Origin: Pseudomonas fluorescens | GTDB lineage: Bacteria; Pseudomonadota; Gammaproteobacteria; Pseudomonadales; Pseudomonadaceae | Reading direction: 5' to 3' | DNA: 64,000 nucleotides | Assembly (NCBI RefSeq): GCF_001623525.1 | Contig: NZ_CP015225.1 | Location: 1,302,001 to 1,366,000 of the forward strand | In this document: piece after piece, positions 16,799 through 25,866 of the stretch | Layout of the letters: every line of letters starts with the position of its first letter | How positions within the stretch are numbered: position 1 is the stretch's first letter | The notes under the pieces: generated by a model | Database searches by the model: none | What the model was told of the DNA's origin: nothing | The model's input: only the letters and a program-made list of their open reading frames with translations | Translations under genes and position numbers: made by a program

Positions 16799-17506
16799 AT
16801 GCAAGCCACTCTGGAACACATGACGATCTGGGGCCTGATCAGTGACGCGAGTCTGCTGGTCAAGGCGGTCATGCTCACGTTGCTGCTGGCCTCGCTATTG
16901 AGCTGGTATCTGATCATCCAGCGCAGCGCCGTGCTGCAACGCAACGAGCGTCAGCTCAACGGCTTCATGCAGCGTTTTCGCAGCAGCCAGGATCTGTTGC
17001 CCTTGTACCGGGAACACGCACAAGTCCGCGAAGAAGACGCTGGTGTCACGCCGATCTTTCAGGCGGGTGTGCTGGCCTTCACTCAGCTCAACCAACCTTC
17101 AAGCACGCCAGAAGTGGTGCTTGAAGGCGTCGAGCGCGCGCTGCAAGTGGCGATCAGCGAACAGGAAATACAGCTGGAAAAAGGCCTGCAATTTCTCGCC
17201 ACCGTCGGTTCGGTCAGCCCCTACATCGGTTTGTTCGGCACCGTCTGGGGGATCATGAATGCCTTTATCGGCCTGTCCCAAGTGCAACAGGCCAGCCTTT
17301 CCACTGTGGCACCGGGCATTGCCGAAGCGTTGATCGCCACGGCCATCGGCTTGTTCGCGGCAATCCCGGCGGTCATTGCCTATAACCGTTTCGCCGCTCG
17401 CGGCCAGACCCTGCTGACCCGTTACTACGCCTTTGGCAACGAGCTGCAGGCGCGTCTGCACCGCAAGCTGCACGGTGCACCGATGAACCTGGCCACGGCC
17501 GCTTGA
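16799..17506 (+). CDS. exbB: ExbB/TolQ-type proton channel subunit
   Basis: A 235-residue inner-membrane protein of the MotA/TolQ/ExbB family. Membrane helices are visible near residues 18-40 (AVMLTLLLASLLSWYLI) and in the C-terminal half (LATVGSVSPYIGLFGTVWGI and IAEALIATAIGLFAAIPAVI), which carry the conserved family motif. It is more TolQ-like in sequence, but it is followed by exbD and tonB-like genes, so a role in energising the nearby receptor is more likely. AGGAG precedes the ATG. Confidence 0.88.
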   Translation: MQATLEHMTIWGLISDASLLVKAVMLTLLLASLLSWYLIIQRSAVLQRNERQLNGFMQRFRSSQDLLPLYREHAQVREEDAGVTPIFQAGVLAFTQLNQPSSTPEVVLEGVERALQVAISEQEIQLEKGLQFLATVGSVSPYIGLFGTVWGIMNAFIGLSQVQQASLSTVAPGIAEALIATAIGLFAAIPAVIAYNRFAARGQTLLTRYYAFGNELQARLHRKLHGAPMNLATAA

Positions 17507-17519
17507 GAGGAGAGGGCAG

Positions 17520-17966
17520 ATGCTCGTCAAGCCACAACGCAAGCACGGCCCCAAGGCCGAAATGAACGTGGTGCCGTACATCGACGTGATGTTGGTGCTG
17601 CTGGTGATTTTCATGGTCACCGCACCGATGCTGACCCAGGGCGTGAAGATCGAACTGCCCAAGGTCGCCAGCGAAGCACTGGCCAACGACAGTCGCCAGC
17701 AAATCCTCACCCTGTCGGTCAAGGCCGAGGGCGGTTACTACTGGAACCTGGGCGGTGAGCTGGACACCCACCACGCTACTGACAGCGCTGTGGATCTGGA
17801 GCAGATGCGCGTGAAGGTGGCGCAGGTCGTGGCCGAGCGCAGCGATACCCAGGTGTACATCCGTGCCGACGAGCATGCCGATTATGGCCGGGTCGTTGCA
17901 GCCATGGCCGCGTTGCAGCAGGGCGGCGTGAGCAATCTGGGACTGGTGACCGAGGCGCCGCAATGA
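17520..17966 (+). CDS. exbD: ExbD/TolR-type proton channel subunit
   Basis: A 148-residue protein with one N-terminal membrane helix containing the essential Asp (NVVPYIDVMLVLLVIFMVTA) and a periplasmic domain. It begins 13 bp after exbB with a strong GAGAGGAG ribosome site, and its stop overlaps the next start (ATGA, 17963-17966). It forms the proton-driven motor with the upstream ExbB. Confidence 0.92.
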   Translation: MLVKPQRKHGPKAEMNVVPYIDVMLVLLVIFMVTAPMLTQGVKIELPKVASEALANDSRQQILTLSVKAEGGYYWNLGGELDTHHATDSAVDLEQMRVKVAQVVAERSDTQVYIRADEHADYGRVVAAMAALQQGGVSNLGLVTEAPQ

Positions 17967-18778
17967 CGGCGATGATCATGCACAGGCCCTCCTTGAGCGT
18001 GCCTGCGCTGGGCCGTCGCTTCTGGAAAAACGGCCTGGCGGCGGGGCTCGCCGTGGCCCTGCACGTGGGTGTGGTGGCGTTGTTGGTGCTGGGTTGGAGC
18101 GTGGAAAAGCCAGCCGCCGAGGCGCCCCGGGTGTTGCGCACGCAACTGGTGATGTTGCCAGCGCCGCCGGTGCCCGAAGCGCCTGCACTGGCCGCTGTCA
18201 TTCCTGTAGCACCGCCATCGGCCGAGCCGACTTCGGCGCCGGTAGAAGCGCCGCGTCCCGTTCCCAGCCAACCCGTTGTCGATCCGCGTGTCCAGGCACA
18301 GAAACTGGAGCAGGCGGCCCTGGCGCGCAAACGGGTCGAGGAGCAAAAGCGCGAGCAACAGGCCCAACAGCAGCGCGAACGCCAGGAAAGCGAACGACGC
18401 AGGCAAGACGCCGAGCAGCAGGTCGCCGAACAACAGCGTCAGGCCCGGCAGGCGCAAGCACTTGCCGAGCAACGCCAAGCCGAACAGGCGCGCCAGGCCG
18501 TCGCCGACAGCCGCAGCTACCAACCGCTGAGCAAGCAAGCCCCGGACTATCCACAACGCGCCCTGGACAAGGGCCTGGAAGGCGATTGCACCGTGGAATA
18601 CAGCGTGACGCCGGACGGGCGGATCGATAACCCCAAGGTGCTCGACGGTTGCCACCCATTGTTCATCCGACCGTCCTTGGCTGCCGCCCAGACGTTTCGT
18701 TATCAGCCGCGGATCATCGATGGCAAGGCGGTGACGGTGCCGGCAGTGCGCAATACCTTTCACTACCGGATCAAATAA
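17963..18778 (+). CDS. tonB: TonB-family energy transducer
   Basis: A 271-residue TonB-family protein. It has a single N-terminal membrane anchor (AAGLAVALHVGVVALLVLGW), a proline-rich stretch (about residues 65-100), a long Gln/Glu/Arg-rich helical spacer (about 110-190, TolA-like), and a C-terminal TonB domain (YPQRALDKGLEGDCTVEYSV, then FRYQPRIIDGKAV). Two Cys in the C-terminal domain could pair. It overlaps exbD, so the three form one operon that probably serves the Pho-boxed receptor. Confidence 0.9.
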   Translation: MTAMIMHRPSLSVPALGRRFWKNGLAAGLAVALHVGVVALLVLGWSVEKPAAEAPRVLRTQLVMLPAPPVPEAPALAAVIPVAPPSAEPTSAPVEAPRPVPSQPVVDPRVQAQKLEQAALARKRVEEQKREQQAQQQRERQESERRRQDAEQQVAEQQRQARQAQALAEQRQAEQARQAVADSRSYQPLSKQAPDYPQRALDKGLEGDCTVEYSVTPDGRIDNPKVLDGCHPLFIRPSLAAAQTFRYQPRIIDGKAVTVPAVRNTFHYRIK

Positions 18779-18811
18779 ACGCCGTATCTAGACATCGGCC
18801 AAGAACCCCAT

Positions 18812-18905
18812 TGTGGCGAGGGAGCTTGCTCCCGCTGGAGCGCGCAGCGGTCCCAAAATCTTGCGCTCGCTTCGCAACCGAGCGGGAGCAAGCTACCTCG
18901 CCACA
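18812..18905. repeat. inverted REP pair
   Basis: An inverted REP pair separating the convergent tonB and AraC genes. The right arm has one change (GCAAGCTACCTCGCC). It probably serves as a transcript end for both sides. Confidence 0.85.
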
Positions 18906-18920
18906 GGGGATGTGTGGTCC

Positions 18921-19817
18921 TTACTTGCGGTAATGACTTGGCGCCACACCCACTTCGCGACGGAATACCTGGGAGAAGTGACTGGCGCTGCCATAGCCGA
19001 CCTCCAGGCCGATATCGATGACGCTGCGCTCGGTTTCCAGCAGCAGTTGCCGGGCCCGGGCCATTCTCAGTTGGATGAAGTATTGCGAAGGTGACCGCCC
19101 GGTGGCGCGTTTGAACAGGCGGCTGAAGTGGTATTCGCTCATACCGATGGCTTGGGCCAGGTCACCGAGGCTGAAGGGTTCGGCCAGGTGTTGTTCCATC
19201 AACTGGGTCACCCGTTTGAGCTTGAAAGCGGGCAGGGCGTTACGTGCGGACATGTCGTCGGCATTGGCATCCAGATAATGCCGCGCCAGGTGCACCGCTA
19301 CGCACTGAGCCACGCCCTGGATCAGCAAGGCACTGGTTTCACCACGCCGGGTCAATTCCGCCCGAATCTGTTCGAGCAAGGCCGAAAGTGCTTCATCCCG
19401 CCCGCCAGAGACTTCCCGCAGCTGGATCGCGCCGCTGCCGCCGGCTTCGGCAAGGGCGCGTTCCAGCAATGCCAACCCCAGGTACAGATGCATGACCACA
19501 AACGGCTCGCGACTGGTCACTTGCCAGCGCATCTCATAAGGAACCGGGGATGTGGTCAGGAAAAAATCTCCGCTGCCCACGGTATTCGCTTCCCACGCCT
19601 CGTCGGCAACGCGCTCCTCGACGATGGCTTCCCCGGACAGCACCCAGACGAGCAACGGTTCGGCCACTGCCGGCACGACGATGTGTGCTTCGCTGCGCTC
19701 ACGGACAAAGATCTCGACCAGAATCTCCTTGGCCGATACGCCGTCGGACGTCGCCAGGCGCTCGCCGCGAATGTGTGCCTGCAGGCCGGTTGCTGATGTT
19801 CGTTCAGTGACTTCCAT
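18921..19817 (-). CDS. AraC family regulator (cupin-like N-terminus)
   Basis: A 298-residue AraC-type regulator. The N-terminal part resembles a cupin sensor (EPLLVWVLSGEAIVEE, then SGDFFLTTSPVPYEMRWQV). The C-terminal pair of HTH motifs is clear: FSLGDLAQAIGMSEYHFSRL with FKRATGRSPSQYF, and IDIGLEVGYGSASHFSQVFR. I used ATG 19817 because GAGG stands ten bases upstream; in-frame starts exist a few codons earlier. It begins 33 bp after the response regulator gene on the same strand, so it may be the last gene of that operon. Confidence 0.85.
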   Translation of the reverse strand: MEVTERTSATGLQAHIRGERLATSDGVSAKEILVEIFVRERSEAHIVVPAVAEPLLVWVLSGEAIVEERVADEAWEANTVGSGDFFLTTSPVPYEMRWQVTSREPFVVMHLYLGLALLERALAEAGGSGAIQLREVSGGRDEALSALLEQIRAELTRRGETSALLIQGVAQCVAVHLARHYLDANADDMSARNALPAFKLKRVTQLMEQHLAEPFSLGDLAQAIGMSEYHFSRLFKRATGRSPSQYFIQLRMARARQLLLETERSVIDIGLEVGYGSASHFSQVFRREVGVAPSHYRK

Positions 19818-19849
19818 GCTTCGCATGCCTCGATGGAACGGCCGCCAGG

Positions 19850-20317
19850 TCAAGCCGGGCCGGCAGCAGGACGGTGCTGGCGCAACAGTTCGATCTGCTG
19901 GGACGGGATCAACTCGCGCAACGCCTTATAGAGCGCGCGAGTTTCGAGCAGGTTCCAGATGCGCAACATGGTTTCCAGCGCGTCCAAGGGTTTGCTGATG
20001 AAATCCCGGGCGCCGAGGGCCAGGGCCCGCAGGCGCGTGTCTCGGGTCGCGTCGGCAGTCAGCACCAGGATCGGCAGGTAATCATTGGCCGGAATGCGCC
20101 GGTTGAGTTGCTCCAGCACGGCAAAGCCGTCGAACGCCGGCATGTGCAGGTCGAGGATGACCAGGTCCGGCTCGAAGCTGTTGAACAGATCGAGCGTGCG
20201 CAAAGGTTCGGTGCTGCTCAGCACGTTGTGCAACCCTTCGCGGGCCAGCAGTTGTTCCATCAGGTCCAGGTTGGGGCGCTGATCGTCGACGATCAGGATG
20301 CGCAAGTCGCGATTCAT
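19850..20317 (-). CDS. stand-alone receiver (response regulator)
   Basis: A 155-residue protein made of one receiver domain (LRILIVDDQRPNLDLMEQLL, phospho-acceptor D56 in LVILDLHMPAFDGF, Lys in DFISKP) with a short helical tail. No DNA-binding or enzymatic output domain is present. Its ATG overlaps the stop of the hybrid kinase gene, so it is probably phosphorylated by that kinase and passes the signal on by protein contact, or serves as a phosphate sink. Confidence 0.9.
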   Translation of the reverse strand: MNRDLRILIVDDQRPNLDLMEQLLAREGLHNVLSSTEPLRTLDLFNSFEPDLVILDLHMPAFDGFAVLEQLNRRIPANDYLPILVLTADATRDTRLRALALGARDFISKPLDALETMLRIWNLLETRALYKALRELIPSQQIELLRQHRPAAGPA

Positions 20318-22626
20318 GCGGGCTCCGGTAGATAGTGCTCGAGGTGGCCCAGGAAGGCCTGGATATGAATAGGTTTGGTCAGGATCGCCGTGGCGCCGGC
20401 GTCACGCAGGGCGCGGTGGGTCAGGTCGCTGGCATCGGCGGTGATCATCAGCACGGGCGTGGCGGCGGTGGCCGCGGACTGGCGCAAGCGGCGCAAGACT
20501 TCCAGGCCTTCGAGGTCAGGCAGGCTGACGTCCAGCAGGATCAGTTGCGGGCTGTGCTGGCGAGCGAGGTCCAGGCCCATCTGGCCTTGCATGCTCGACA
20601 ACAACTGGATGCCCGGGCGGCGTTGCATCAGGGTTTCGATCAGCGCCAGGCTCGACAGGTTGTCTTCGATGCAGAGGACTTTGCCGTGATAGTCCAGAGG
20701 CGAACGCGTCACCGCCAGGGCGGCGATGGGTGGCAAATGCGCGCCAACTACCTGGGTGCCGGGCAGTTGCAGGGTGAAACAGCAGCCGTGTCCGGGCTCG
20801 CTGTGGACCTGCAGGTTACCTTGCATCATTTCCAGCAGGCTCTTGCTCAACGACAACCCCAAGCCAGTACCCTCGACCTGGGGATCGGCACCCAGGCGTT
20901 CGAAGGGCTTGAACAGTTGGTCCAGCTGTTCCGGGGCAATGCCATGCCCCGTGTCGTTGACGGCGATGCTCACCTGATGGGCCTGGACGCTGACTTCGAT
21001 GCGCACCTCACCGCCGGGCCGGTTGTACTTGATGGCGTTGGACAGCAGGTTGAGCAGTACCTGCACCAGGCGTTGGCGGTCCGCGAGCACGCCGCTGTCG
21101 TCGGGCAGCGCTGGCAGCTCGGCCAAGTGGATCCCGGCGTCGGCGGCCATCGGTGAAACCAAGGTCAGGGCTTCGTGCAGCACCGTCGACAGGGCGATCG
21201 GCTCGATGTTCAGCGGCAGGCGCCCGGCTTCGATCCGGGCAATGTCCAGCACCTCGTTGATCAGCGCCAGCAAGTGCTGGCCGGCCCGCAGGATATGGCT
21301 GACCTGGGGGCGTTGGCCAGCCGTGGAGTCCATGTCCAGCAATTGAGCAAAACCGAGGATGGCGTTCAGTGGCGTACGCAGCTCATGGCTCATGCGCGAG
21401 AGAAACTCGCTCTTGGCCCGGCTGGCGCTTTCGGCTTCTTCGCGGGCGGTACGCAGGGCGATCTCGGCAGCGCGCCGGTCGGTGATGTCGCGGGTGATCT
21501 TGGAAAAACCGCGCAAGGCGCCGGTGCCATCGTATTGGGCGGTGATGACCACGCTGGCCCAGAAGCGGCTGCCGTCCTTGCGGCAACGCCAGCCTTCTTC
21601 CATGTAATGACCGTCGCGGGTGGCTTCGCGCAAGGCCATGTCCGGGTGCGCCGGGCATTCCTCGGCCAGGTAGAACAGGGAAAAATGGCGGCCGAGGATT
21701 TCCTGCTCGGTGTAGCCCTTGATCCGTTCCGCGCCGGCGTTCCAGGTGGTGACGTAGCCTTGGGCATCCAGGGCGAAGATCCCGTAGTCCTTCACGCCAT
21801 CGATGATCAGCCGCAAACGCTCCTCGTTGTCGCGCAGGGCCCGCTCGCGTTCGGCGAGCAACTGCCCGGCCTCCACCAGGCGCGTGCCGAGCTGGCCTAT
21901 TTCGTCCTGCTCCGGCGGTTGCGGCAACAAGGGTTGGCCCAAGGCCAGGCGCTGCGCGTTGCCTTGCACCTGCTGGACGCGGGCGACAATGCCCTTGGAC
22001 AGGAACAACACCGCGACAATCGCCCCCAGCAGCCCGCACACCGCCGCCAGCAAGGTGGCGAACAACAGGCGCATGCGCGTGGCCGAGGCGGCGGCGCTGC
22101 GGTCGGCGAGCAGGGCGTCCTCGCGGATGCGCATGGCGCTGATCTGCTCGCGCAGCACATCCAGCACCTGTTTGTTTTCGATCAGGATCGCGGTGATGGC
22201 CTCGGGGTCGTCGCGCTTGCCGTTGCGCAACGCGAGCAGACCGTCGAGCTTGTCGGCGATCAGCGGGGTGATGGTCTTGAGGTGTTCACGCATCCTGGCA
22301 TCGCGAATGTTGTGGTCCAGGCGCTGCAACGCCGCGTGGATCAGCGGCGTGGCCTGTTCGTAGCTGGGCAGGAAATCTTCGCGCCGGGTCAGCAGGTAAC
22401 CTCGTACGCTGGCCGCTGCCTCGGCCAACAGGGTATGGACTGTCTGGATATCTCCCTGGACCAGCAGCACCCGGCGCACGTCCTCTTCGGCCCGTGCGGT
22501 CTGGCGTTCGGTGATATAGATCAGCACCAGCGACAACAGCAGGACCACCAGGGGCAGGGAAATCACCACCAGGGCCTTGCCTCGCAAGGGCAGGTCGGCC
22601 CAGCGGCGGGCGGCGAGAAACCTCAT
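20314..22626 (-). CDS. hybrid sensor histidine kinase (CHASE3-HAMP-PAS-HisKA-HATPase-REC)
   Basis: A 770-residue membrane kinase. Two membrane helices (about residues 17-38 and 187-210) bracket a CHASE3-like periplasmic domain ([17 protein letters not shown]). A HAMP linker, a PAS domain ([20 protein letters not shown]) and a HisKA domain with the phospho-His in [16 protein letters not shown] (H414) follow. Then come the ATPase domain ([24 protein letters not shown]) and a C-terminal receiver ([25 protein letters not shown]). ATG 22626 gives an ATGA overlap with the upstream response regulator; the frame also has an ATG two codons earlier. The signal sensed is unknown. Confidence 0.92.
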   Translation of the reverse strand: MRFLAARRWADLPLRGKALVVISLPLVVLLLSLVLIYITERQTARAEEDVRRVLLVQGDIQTVHTLLAEAAASVRGYLLTRREDFLPSYEQATPLIHAALQRLDHNIRDARMREHLKTITPLIADKLDGLLALRNGKRDDPEAITAILIENKQVLDVLREQISAMRIREDALLADRSAAASATRMRLLFATLLAAVCGLLGAIVAVLFLSKGIVARVQQVQGNAQRLALGQPLLPQPPEQDEIGQLGTRLVEAGQLLAERERALRDNEERLRLIIDGVKDYGIFALDAQGYVTTWNAGAERIKGYTEQEILGRHFSLFYLAEECPAHPDMALREATRDGHYMEEGWRCRKDGSRFWASVVITAQYDGTGALRGFSKITRDITDRRAAEIALRTAREEAESASRAKSEFLSRMSHELRTPLNAILGFAQLLDMDSTAGQRPQVSHILRAGQHLLALINEVLDIARIEAGRLPLNIEPIALSTVLHEALTLVSPMAADAGIHLAELPALPDDSGVLADRQRLVQVLLNLLSNAIKYNRPGGEVRIEVSVQAHQVSIAVNDTGHGIAPEQLDQLFKPFERLGADPQVEGTGLGLSLSKSLLEMMQGNLQVHSEPGHGCCFTLQLPGTQVVGAHLPPIAALAVTRSPLDYHGKVLCIEDNLSSLALIETLMQRRPGIQLLSSMQGQMGLDLARQHSPQLILLDVSLPDLEGLEVLRRLRQSAATAATPVLMITADASDLTHRALRDAGATAILTKPIHIQAFLGHLEHYLPEPA

Positions 22627-23291
22627 GGCCATTGCCCGGAGGGTTGCGCCACCAGGCCCAGGGCAACGCCGCGCACGGCGGCCTGGGTCCGGTCGGCGGC
22701 GCCCAGTTTGCCGATGACCCGCTCTACGTGGGCCTTGGCCGTGCCGGGCGCGATGCCCAGCTTTTCGCCGATTTCGCGGTTGCTGAAACCGCCGGCCACC
22801 AGCCCCAGGACCTGGCGTTCTCGGGCGGTCAGGGCCTGGACTTGAGTGGCGCCATTCGCACCGCGCTCGGCCATGCGGCGCAGCAGGCGCGCGCTGACCG
22901 AACTGTTCAACGCCTCTTCGCCCTGGGCGACCCGTTTGAGGGCGTCGAGCACTTCATCGCGGCTGGCGTCCTTGAGCAGATAGCCGACCGCGCCCGCACC
23001 GATGGCGGCTTCGAGGTGGTCTGGGCTGTCATCCATGGTGAAGATCACGACTTTGATTCCGGGCTGGCGCTGTTGCAGGATCCGCGCCGCGCCCAGGCCG
23101 TTGAGGACGGGCATGCGGATGTCGAGAATCGCGATGTCCGGCTGTAGCCGCTCGCACAGGTCGAGGGCTTCCTGGCCGTCGCGGGCCTGGCCGACGACCT
23201 CGAATCCCGGGTTGCCGGCGAGCATGCTGATAAACCCGGTGCGGGTGACTTCGTGGTCATCGGCCAGCAGCAGGCGCAAGGGTGGGTTCAT
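22623..23291 (-). CDS. LuxR/NarL-type response regulator
   Basis: A 222-residue response regulator: a receiver ([17 protein letters not shown]57 in [12 protein letters not shown], Lys in YLLKDASRD) and a C-terminal LuxR-type HTH ([20 protein letters not shown], then [13 protein letters not shown]). The frame is open upstream through the kinase gene, but ATG 23291 has GGAGGA five bases upstream and starts the domain properly. It overlaps the kinase genes on both sides, and the upstream GAF kinase is its likely partner. Confidence 0.93.
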   Translation of the reverse strand: MNPPLRLLLADDHEVTRTGFISMLAGNPGFEVVGQARDGQEALDLCERLQPDIAILDIRMPVLNGLGAARILQQRQPGIKVVIFTMDDSPDHLEAAIGAGAVGYLLKDASRDEVLDALKRVAQGEEALNSSVSARLLRRMAERGANGATQVQALTARERQVLGLVAGGFSNREIGEKLGIAPGTAKAHVERVIGKLGAADRTQAAVRGVALGLVAQPSGQWP

Positions 23292-24472
23292 GGGTGTCCT
23301 CCGTGGGCCGGTAGCGGCACGCTGGCCAGCAGTCGGGTGCCGCCTCCGGGCTGGCTGCAACAGCTCAAGTGGCCGTCCAGCAAGTGCGCGCGTTCCTGCA
23401 TGGCGGCCAGTCCCAGATGGCAACTGCCGTTGGTTTCGATGGGTTGCTCCAGGGCGAAGCCACGGCCGTCGTCCTCCACGCGCAGGCAAGCGTGGCCGTC
23501 TTCTACCGCCAACCCCAAACACACGTGGCTGGCCTGGGCGTGCTTGAGGATGTTGTTGATGCCTTCCTGGGCAATGCGAAACAGGGCGATCTCCGTGTGG
23601 CCCGGCAGGCGCGCGGTGCTGTGTTCGACCCAGGTCACCGTCAGGTCCGCGTCACGCAGGCGGTCGGCTTCCTTGTCGACGGCTTTGTACAGGCCGAAAT
23701 CATCCAGTACGTGGGGGCGCAGGCCACCGATCAACTGCCGGCCCTCGCCAACGCAGCCTTGGGCCAGGTCGAGGATGCTTTGCAGTTCGTTCGCCAGTGC
23801 AGGCGGTAGCGACGGGCAGCGACCGGCGAAGCCCTGCAAGCGTTGATGCAAACCGGCGAGGTTCTGCGCCAGGCCGTCGTGCAGGTCGTAGGCCACGCGC
23901 TTGCGTTCGTCTTCCTGGGCGCTGAACAGGCGGTGGACCAACTCGGACATGGTCCGCTCGCGGGCCTGGAGTGCTTCGAGCAGACGGCTGTTCTCCAGGT
24001 GCGCCGCCAACAGCGTTGCCAGCAATTGCAGCGATTCGATGTCTTCGTTGTCCGGCGCGCCGAGGGCCACGCTGTTACCCAGCAACAACGCCCCGAACTC
24101 TATACCGTCGGAGGCCCGCAACGGCACCCGCAAGACCTGGGGCAGGGCGCTGCCGGGCGACTCCAGCCATTGTGGGCCGGGCGTTTGTGGCCGGGCCAGG
24201 TTGGCGAGCAGCTCGAGTCGCTCCGCGCTGCCGTGGCTGGCGAGGGTGCGCAACGGATGGTCCGGTGCCCACTCCAGCAGCAGGCCATGGTCCATGGCCA
24301 TGAACGCACACGCCCGTTGCAGCGCACGCTGGCGCATGGCCGACAGGGGCAGTTGCGTCAGTTCATGGCCGGTGCCCAGCAGCAGGCCCAGGCGTGCGGC
24401 GCGGCTTTGCGACTGGCGATATTGGCTGCGGATGGCCAGGGCGCTGCCGGGGTCATGGGGTGGGCTTTGCAT
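23288..24472 (-). CDS. soluble NarX-like sensor kinase with GAF-type domain
   Basis: A 394-residue kinase without membrane segments. A GAF-like sensory domain occupies about residues 40-165. It is followed by a HisKA_3 dimerisation domain with the phospho-His in [15 protein letters not shown] (H198) and an ATPase domain ([39 protein letters not shown]). This class pairs with NarL/LuxR-type regulators, and the next gene is one, with an ATGA overlap. It is the first gene of the minus-strand phosphorelay operon; GGAG precedes the ATG. Confidence 0.92.
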   Translation of the reverse strand: MQSPPHDPGSALAIRSQYRQSQSRAARLGLLLGTGHELTQLPLSAMRQRALQRACAFMAMDHGLLLEWAPDHPLRTLASHGSAERLELLANLARPQTPGPQWLESPGSALPQVLRVPLRASDGIEFGALLLGNSVALGAPDNEDIESLQLLATLLAAHLENSRLLEALQARERTMSELVHRLFSAQEDERKRVAYDLHDGLAQNLAGLHQRLQGFAGRCPSLPPALANELQSILDLAQGCVGEGRQLIGGLRPHVLDDFGLYKAVDKEADRLRDADLTVTWVEHSTARLPGHTEIALFRIAQEGINNILKHAQASHVCLGLAVEDGHACLRVEDDGRGFALEQPIETNGSCHLGLAAMQERAHLLDGHLSCCSQPGGGTRLLASVPLPAHGGHP

Positions 24473-24544
24473 GGGGAACTCCAGCGTGGAAGAGGACCGG
24501 TCCGGTTCGCGGTGGCGTCATTAGAACGTGTCACCGGCACCGGG

Positions 24545-24566
24545 CCTATCTGCCGAACGGCATAGG
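24545..24566. promoter_or_regulatory. inverted repeat in the divergent promoter region
   Basis: CCTATC-TGCCG-AA-CGGCA-TAGG is an inverted repeat with one unpaired C, centred 85 bp from the kinase start (24472) and 90 bp from the start at 24646. Its size and position suit a binding site for the LuxR-type regulator of this operon. This is inference. Confidence 0.4.
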
Positions 24567-24645
24567 CGATTGGCACCGGTTGGCCGATGGCGAAGGCAGG
24601 GAAGGCCGGCAAAGTGGCCCCATTGAAACCCAAAGGAACGCTTTG

Positions 24646-25167
24646 ATGAAAATGAAAACCTGCGCCATTGCTGCTTTATTCCTGCTGGCCGCACCACTTG
24701 TCCAGGCGCTTGAGGCTACGCCTTATGTGTATCGCACGGTGGCCGAGCAGCCCAAGAATGTGAATGACCGCGAGATCGCGGCACTGTTTGACCGCTGGAA
24801 CGCCGCGCTGCAAACCGGTAGCGCCACAGCCGTGACCGGCCTCTACGCCCCGGATGCGATTTTGCAACCGACTGTTTCCAACAAGGTGCGCAATACACCG
24901 GCGCAGATCCAGGATTACTTCGAGCATTTCCTGGCCGGCAAACCGGTCGGGCAAATCAACTACCGGGAGATCCGCCATCTGGGCCCCGATGCGGCGATGG
25001 ACAGTGGTGTCTATACCTTCACGCTCACCCAGGCCGACGGTTCCAAGCGCGAGGTCCAGGCGCGCTACACCTTCCTCTATGAGCGCCTCGATGGCCAGTG
25101 GAAGATCATCAACCATCACTCATCGGCCATGCCCGAGGTGGCGAAGACCTTGCACGCCAGTCACTGA
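24646..25167 (+). CDS. exported NTF2-like (DUF4440/SgcJ-type) protein
   Basis: A 173-residue protein with a signal peptide (IAALFLLAAPLVQALEA) and a SnoaL/NTF2-like cone fold of the SgcJ/DUF4440 group: IAALFDRWNAALQTGSATAV, YAPDAILQPTVS, FLYERLDGQWKIINHHSSAM. Many members have unknown function; some bind small ligands or are steroid isomerase-like. It is divergent from the phosphorelay operon and could be its target. AAGGAA precedes the ATG. Confidence 0.8.
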   Translation: MKMKTCAIAALFLLAAPLVQALEATPYVYRTVAEQPKNVNDREIAALFDRWNAALQTGSATAVTGLYAPDAILQPTVSNKVRNTPAQIQDYFEHFLAGKPVGQINYREIRHLGPDAAMDSGVYTFTLTQADGSKREVQARYTFLYERLDGQWKIINHHSSAMPEVAKTLHASH

Positions 25168-25204
25168 TCGCACTGCTCGCTCCCACAGGTTTCAAAGTCT
25201 GCCC

Positions 25205-25248
25205 TGTGGCGAGGGAGCTTGCTCCCGCTGGGCTGCGTAGCAGCCCCC
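25205..25248. repeat. REP element (single)
   Basis: A single REP copy (GTGGCGAGGGAGCTTGC) with a GCTGGGCTGCG tail and a partial inner mirror (GCAGCCC), following the DUF4440-like gene. Confidence 0.75.
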
Positions 25249-25310
25249 AACCACTACCATCCCCTGTTTAGACACACTTTGTACAAAGAGCTTGGATTAA
25301 CGCGCGAACA

Positions 25311-25332
25311 TTAATTAGAATCAGTCTCATTT
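25311..25332. promoter_or_regulatory. Fur box upstream of ECF sigma gene
   Basis: TTAATTAGAATCAGTCTCAT (from 25311) closely follows the Fur-box pattern (GAGAATNATTCTCATT-like inverted repeat). It lies about 25 bp before the ECF sigma start, as expected for an iron-starvation sigma gene repressed by Fur. Confidence 0.7.
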
Positions 25333-25356
25333 AAGACTTTGCGCAGGCTTCTGGAC

Positions 25357-25866
25357 ATGTGTGATGCAGTTACGCCGACGGAGCATTCCCTCCATGCGTT
25401 GTACCGTGACCACGGTAGTTGGCTGGAAGGCTGGCTGCGACGGCGCATGGGCAATGCCTGGGATGCGGCGGACCTGCGCCAGGATACCTTCCTGCGGGTG
25501 CTTTCCAGTTCCCAGACATTGGCTGACCTGCAAGAACCCCGGGCTTATCTGCTGACCGTTGGCAAACGTCTGCTGAGCAATTTCTACACCCGGCGCAGTC
25601 TGGAACAGGCGTATCTCGACGCCCTGGCGAGCCTGCCAGAAGCCTGCGCACCGTCGCCAGAGCAACGCTGGCTGCTGCTGGAAACCCTGCAAGCCTTGGA
25701 CGAACTGCTCGATGGCCTGCCGCCCCTGGTGCGGCGGGCTTTTCTCTGGAGCCAACTTGAAGGCCTGGGTTATCGCGAGATCGCCGAACGCCTGCACGTG
25801 TCCGAACGCACCGTGAAACGCTACATGGCCCAGGCCTATGAGCATTGCCTGTTGGTGGACTTCTGA
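25357..25866 (+). CDS. ECF sigma factor, iron-starvation (FecI-like) type
   Basis: A 169-residue ECF sigma factor. Region 2 covers HALYRDHGSWLEGWLRRRMG to ADLRQDTFLRVL. Region 4 covers LDGLPPLVRRAFLWSQLEGL and GYREIAERLHVSERTVKRYM. I used ATG 25357; an upstream TTG is in frame. It is followed without gap by a FecR-like gene and then a siderophore receptor with a signalling domain, the standard cell-surface signalling set. With the Fur box it should be made under low iron and activated when the receptor binds its ligand. Confidence 0.92.
   Translation: MCDAVTPTEHSLHALYRDHGSWLEGWLRRRMGNAWDAADLRQDTFLRVLSSSQTLADLQEPRAYLLTVGKRLLSNFYTRRSLEQAYLDALASLPEACAPSPEQRWLLLETLQALDELLDGLPPLVRRAFLWSQLEGLGYREIAERLHVSERTVKRYMAQAYEHCLLVDF

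Noticed and set aside
21175..22845. A 556-codon antisense frame across the hybrid kinase
   Set aside because: It crosses the kinase/regulator junction and lacks any recognisable domain; the kinase is unambiguous.
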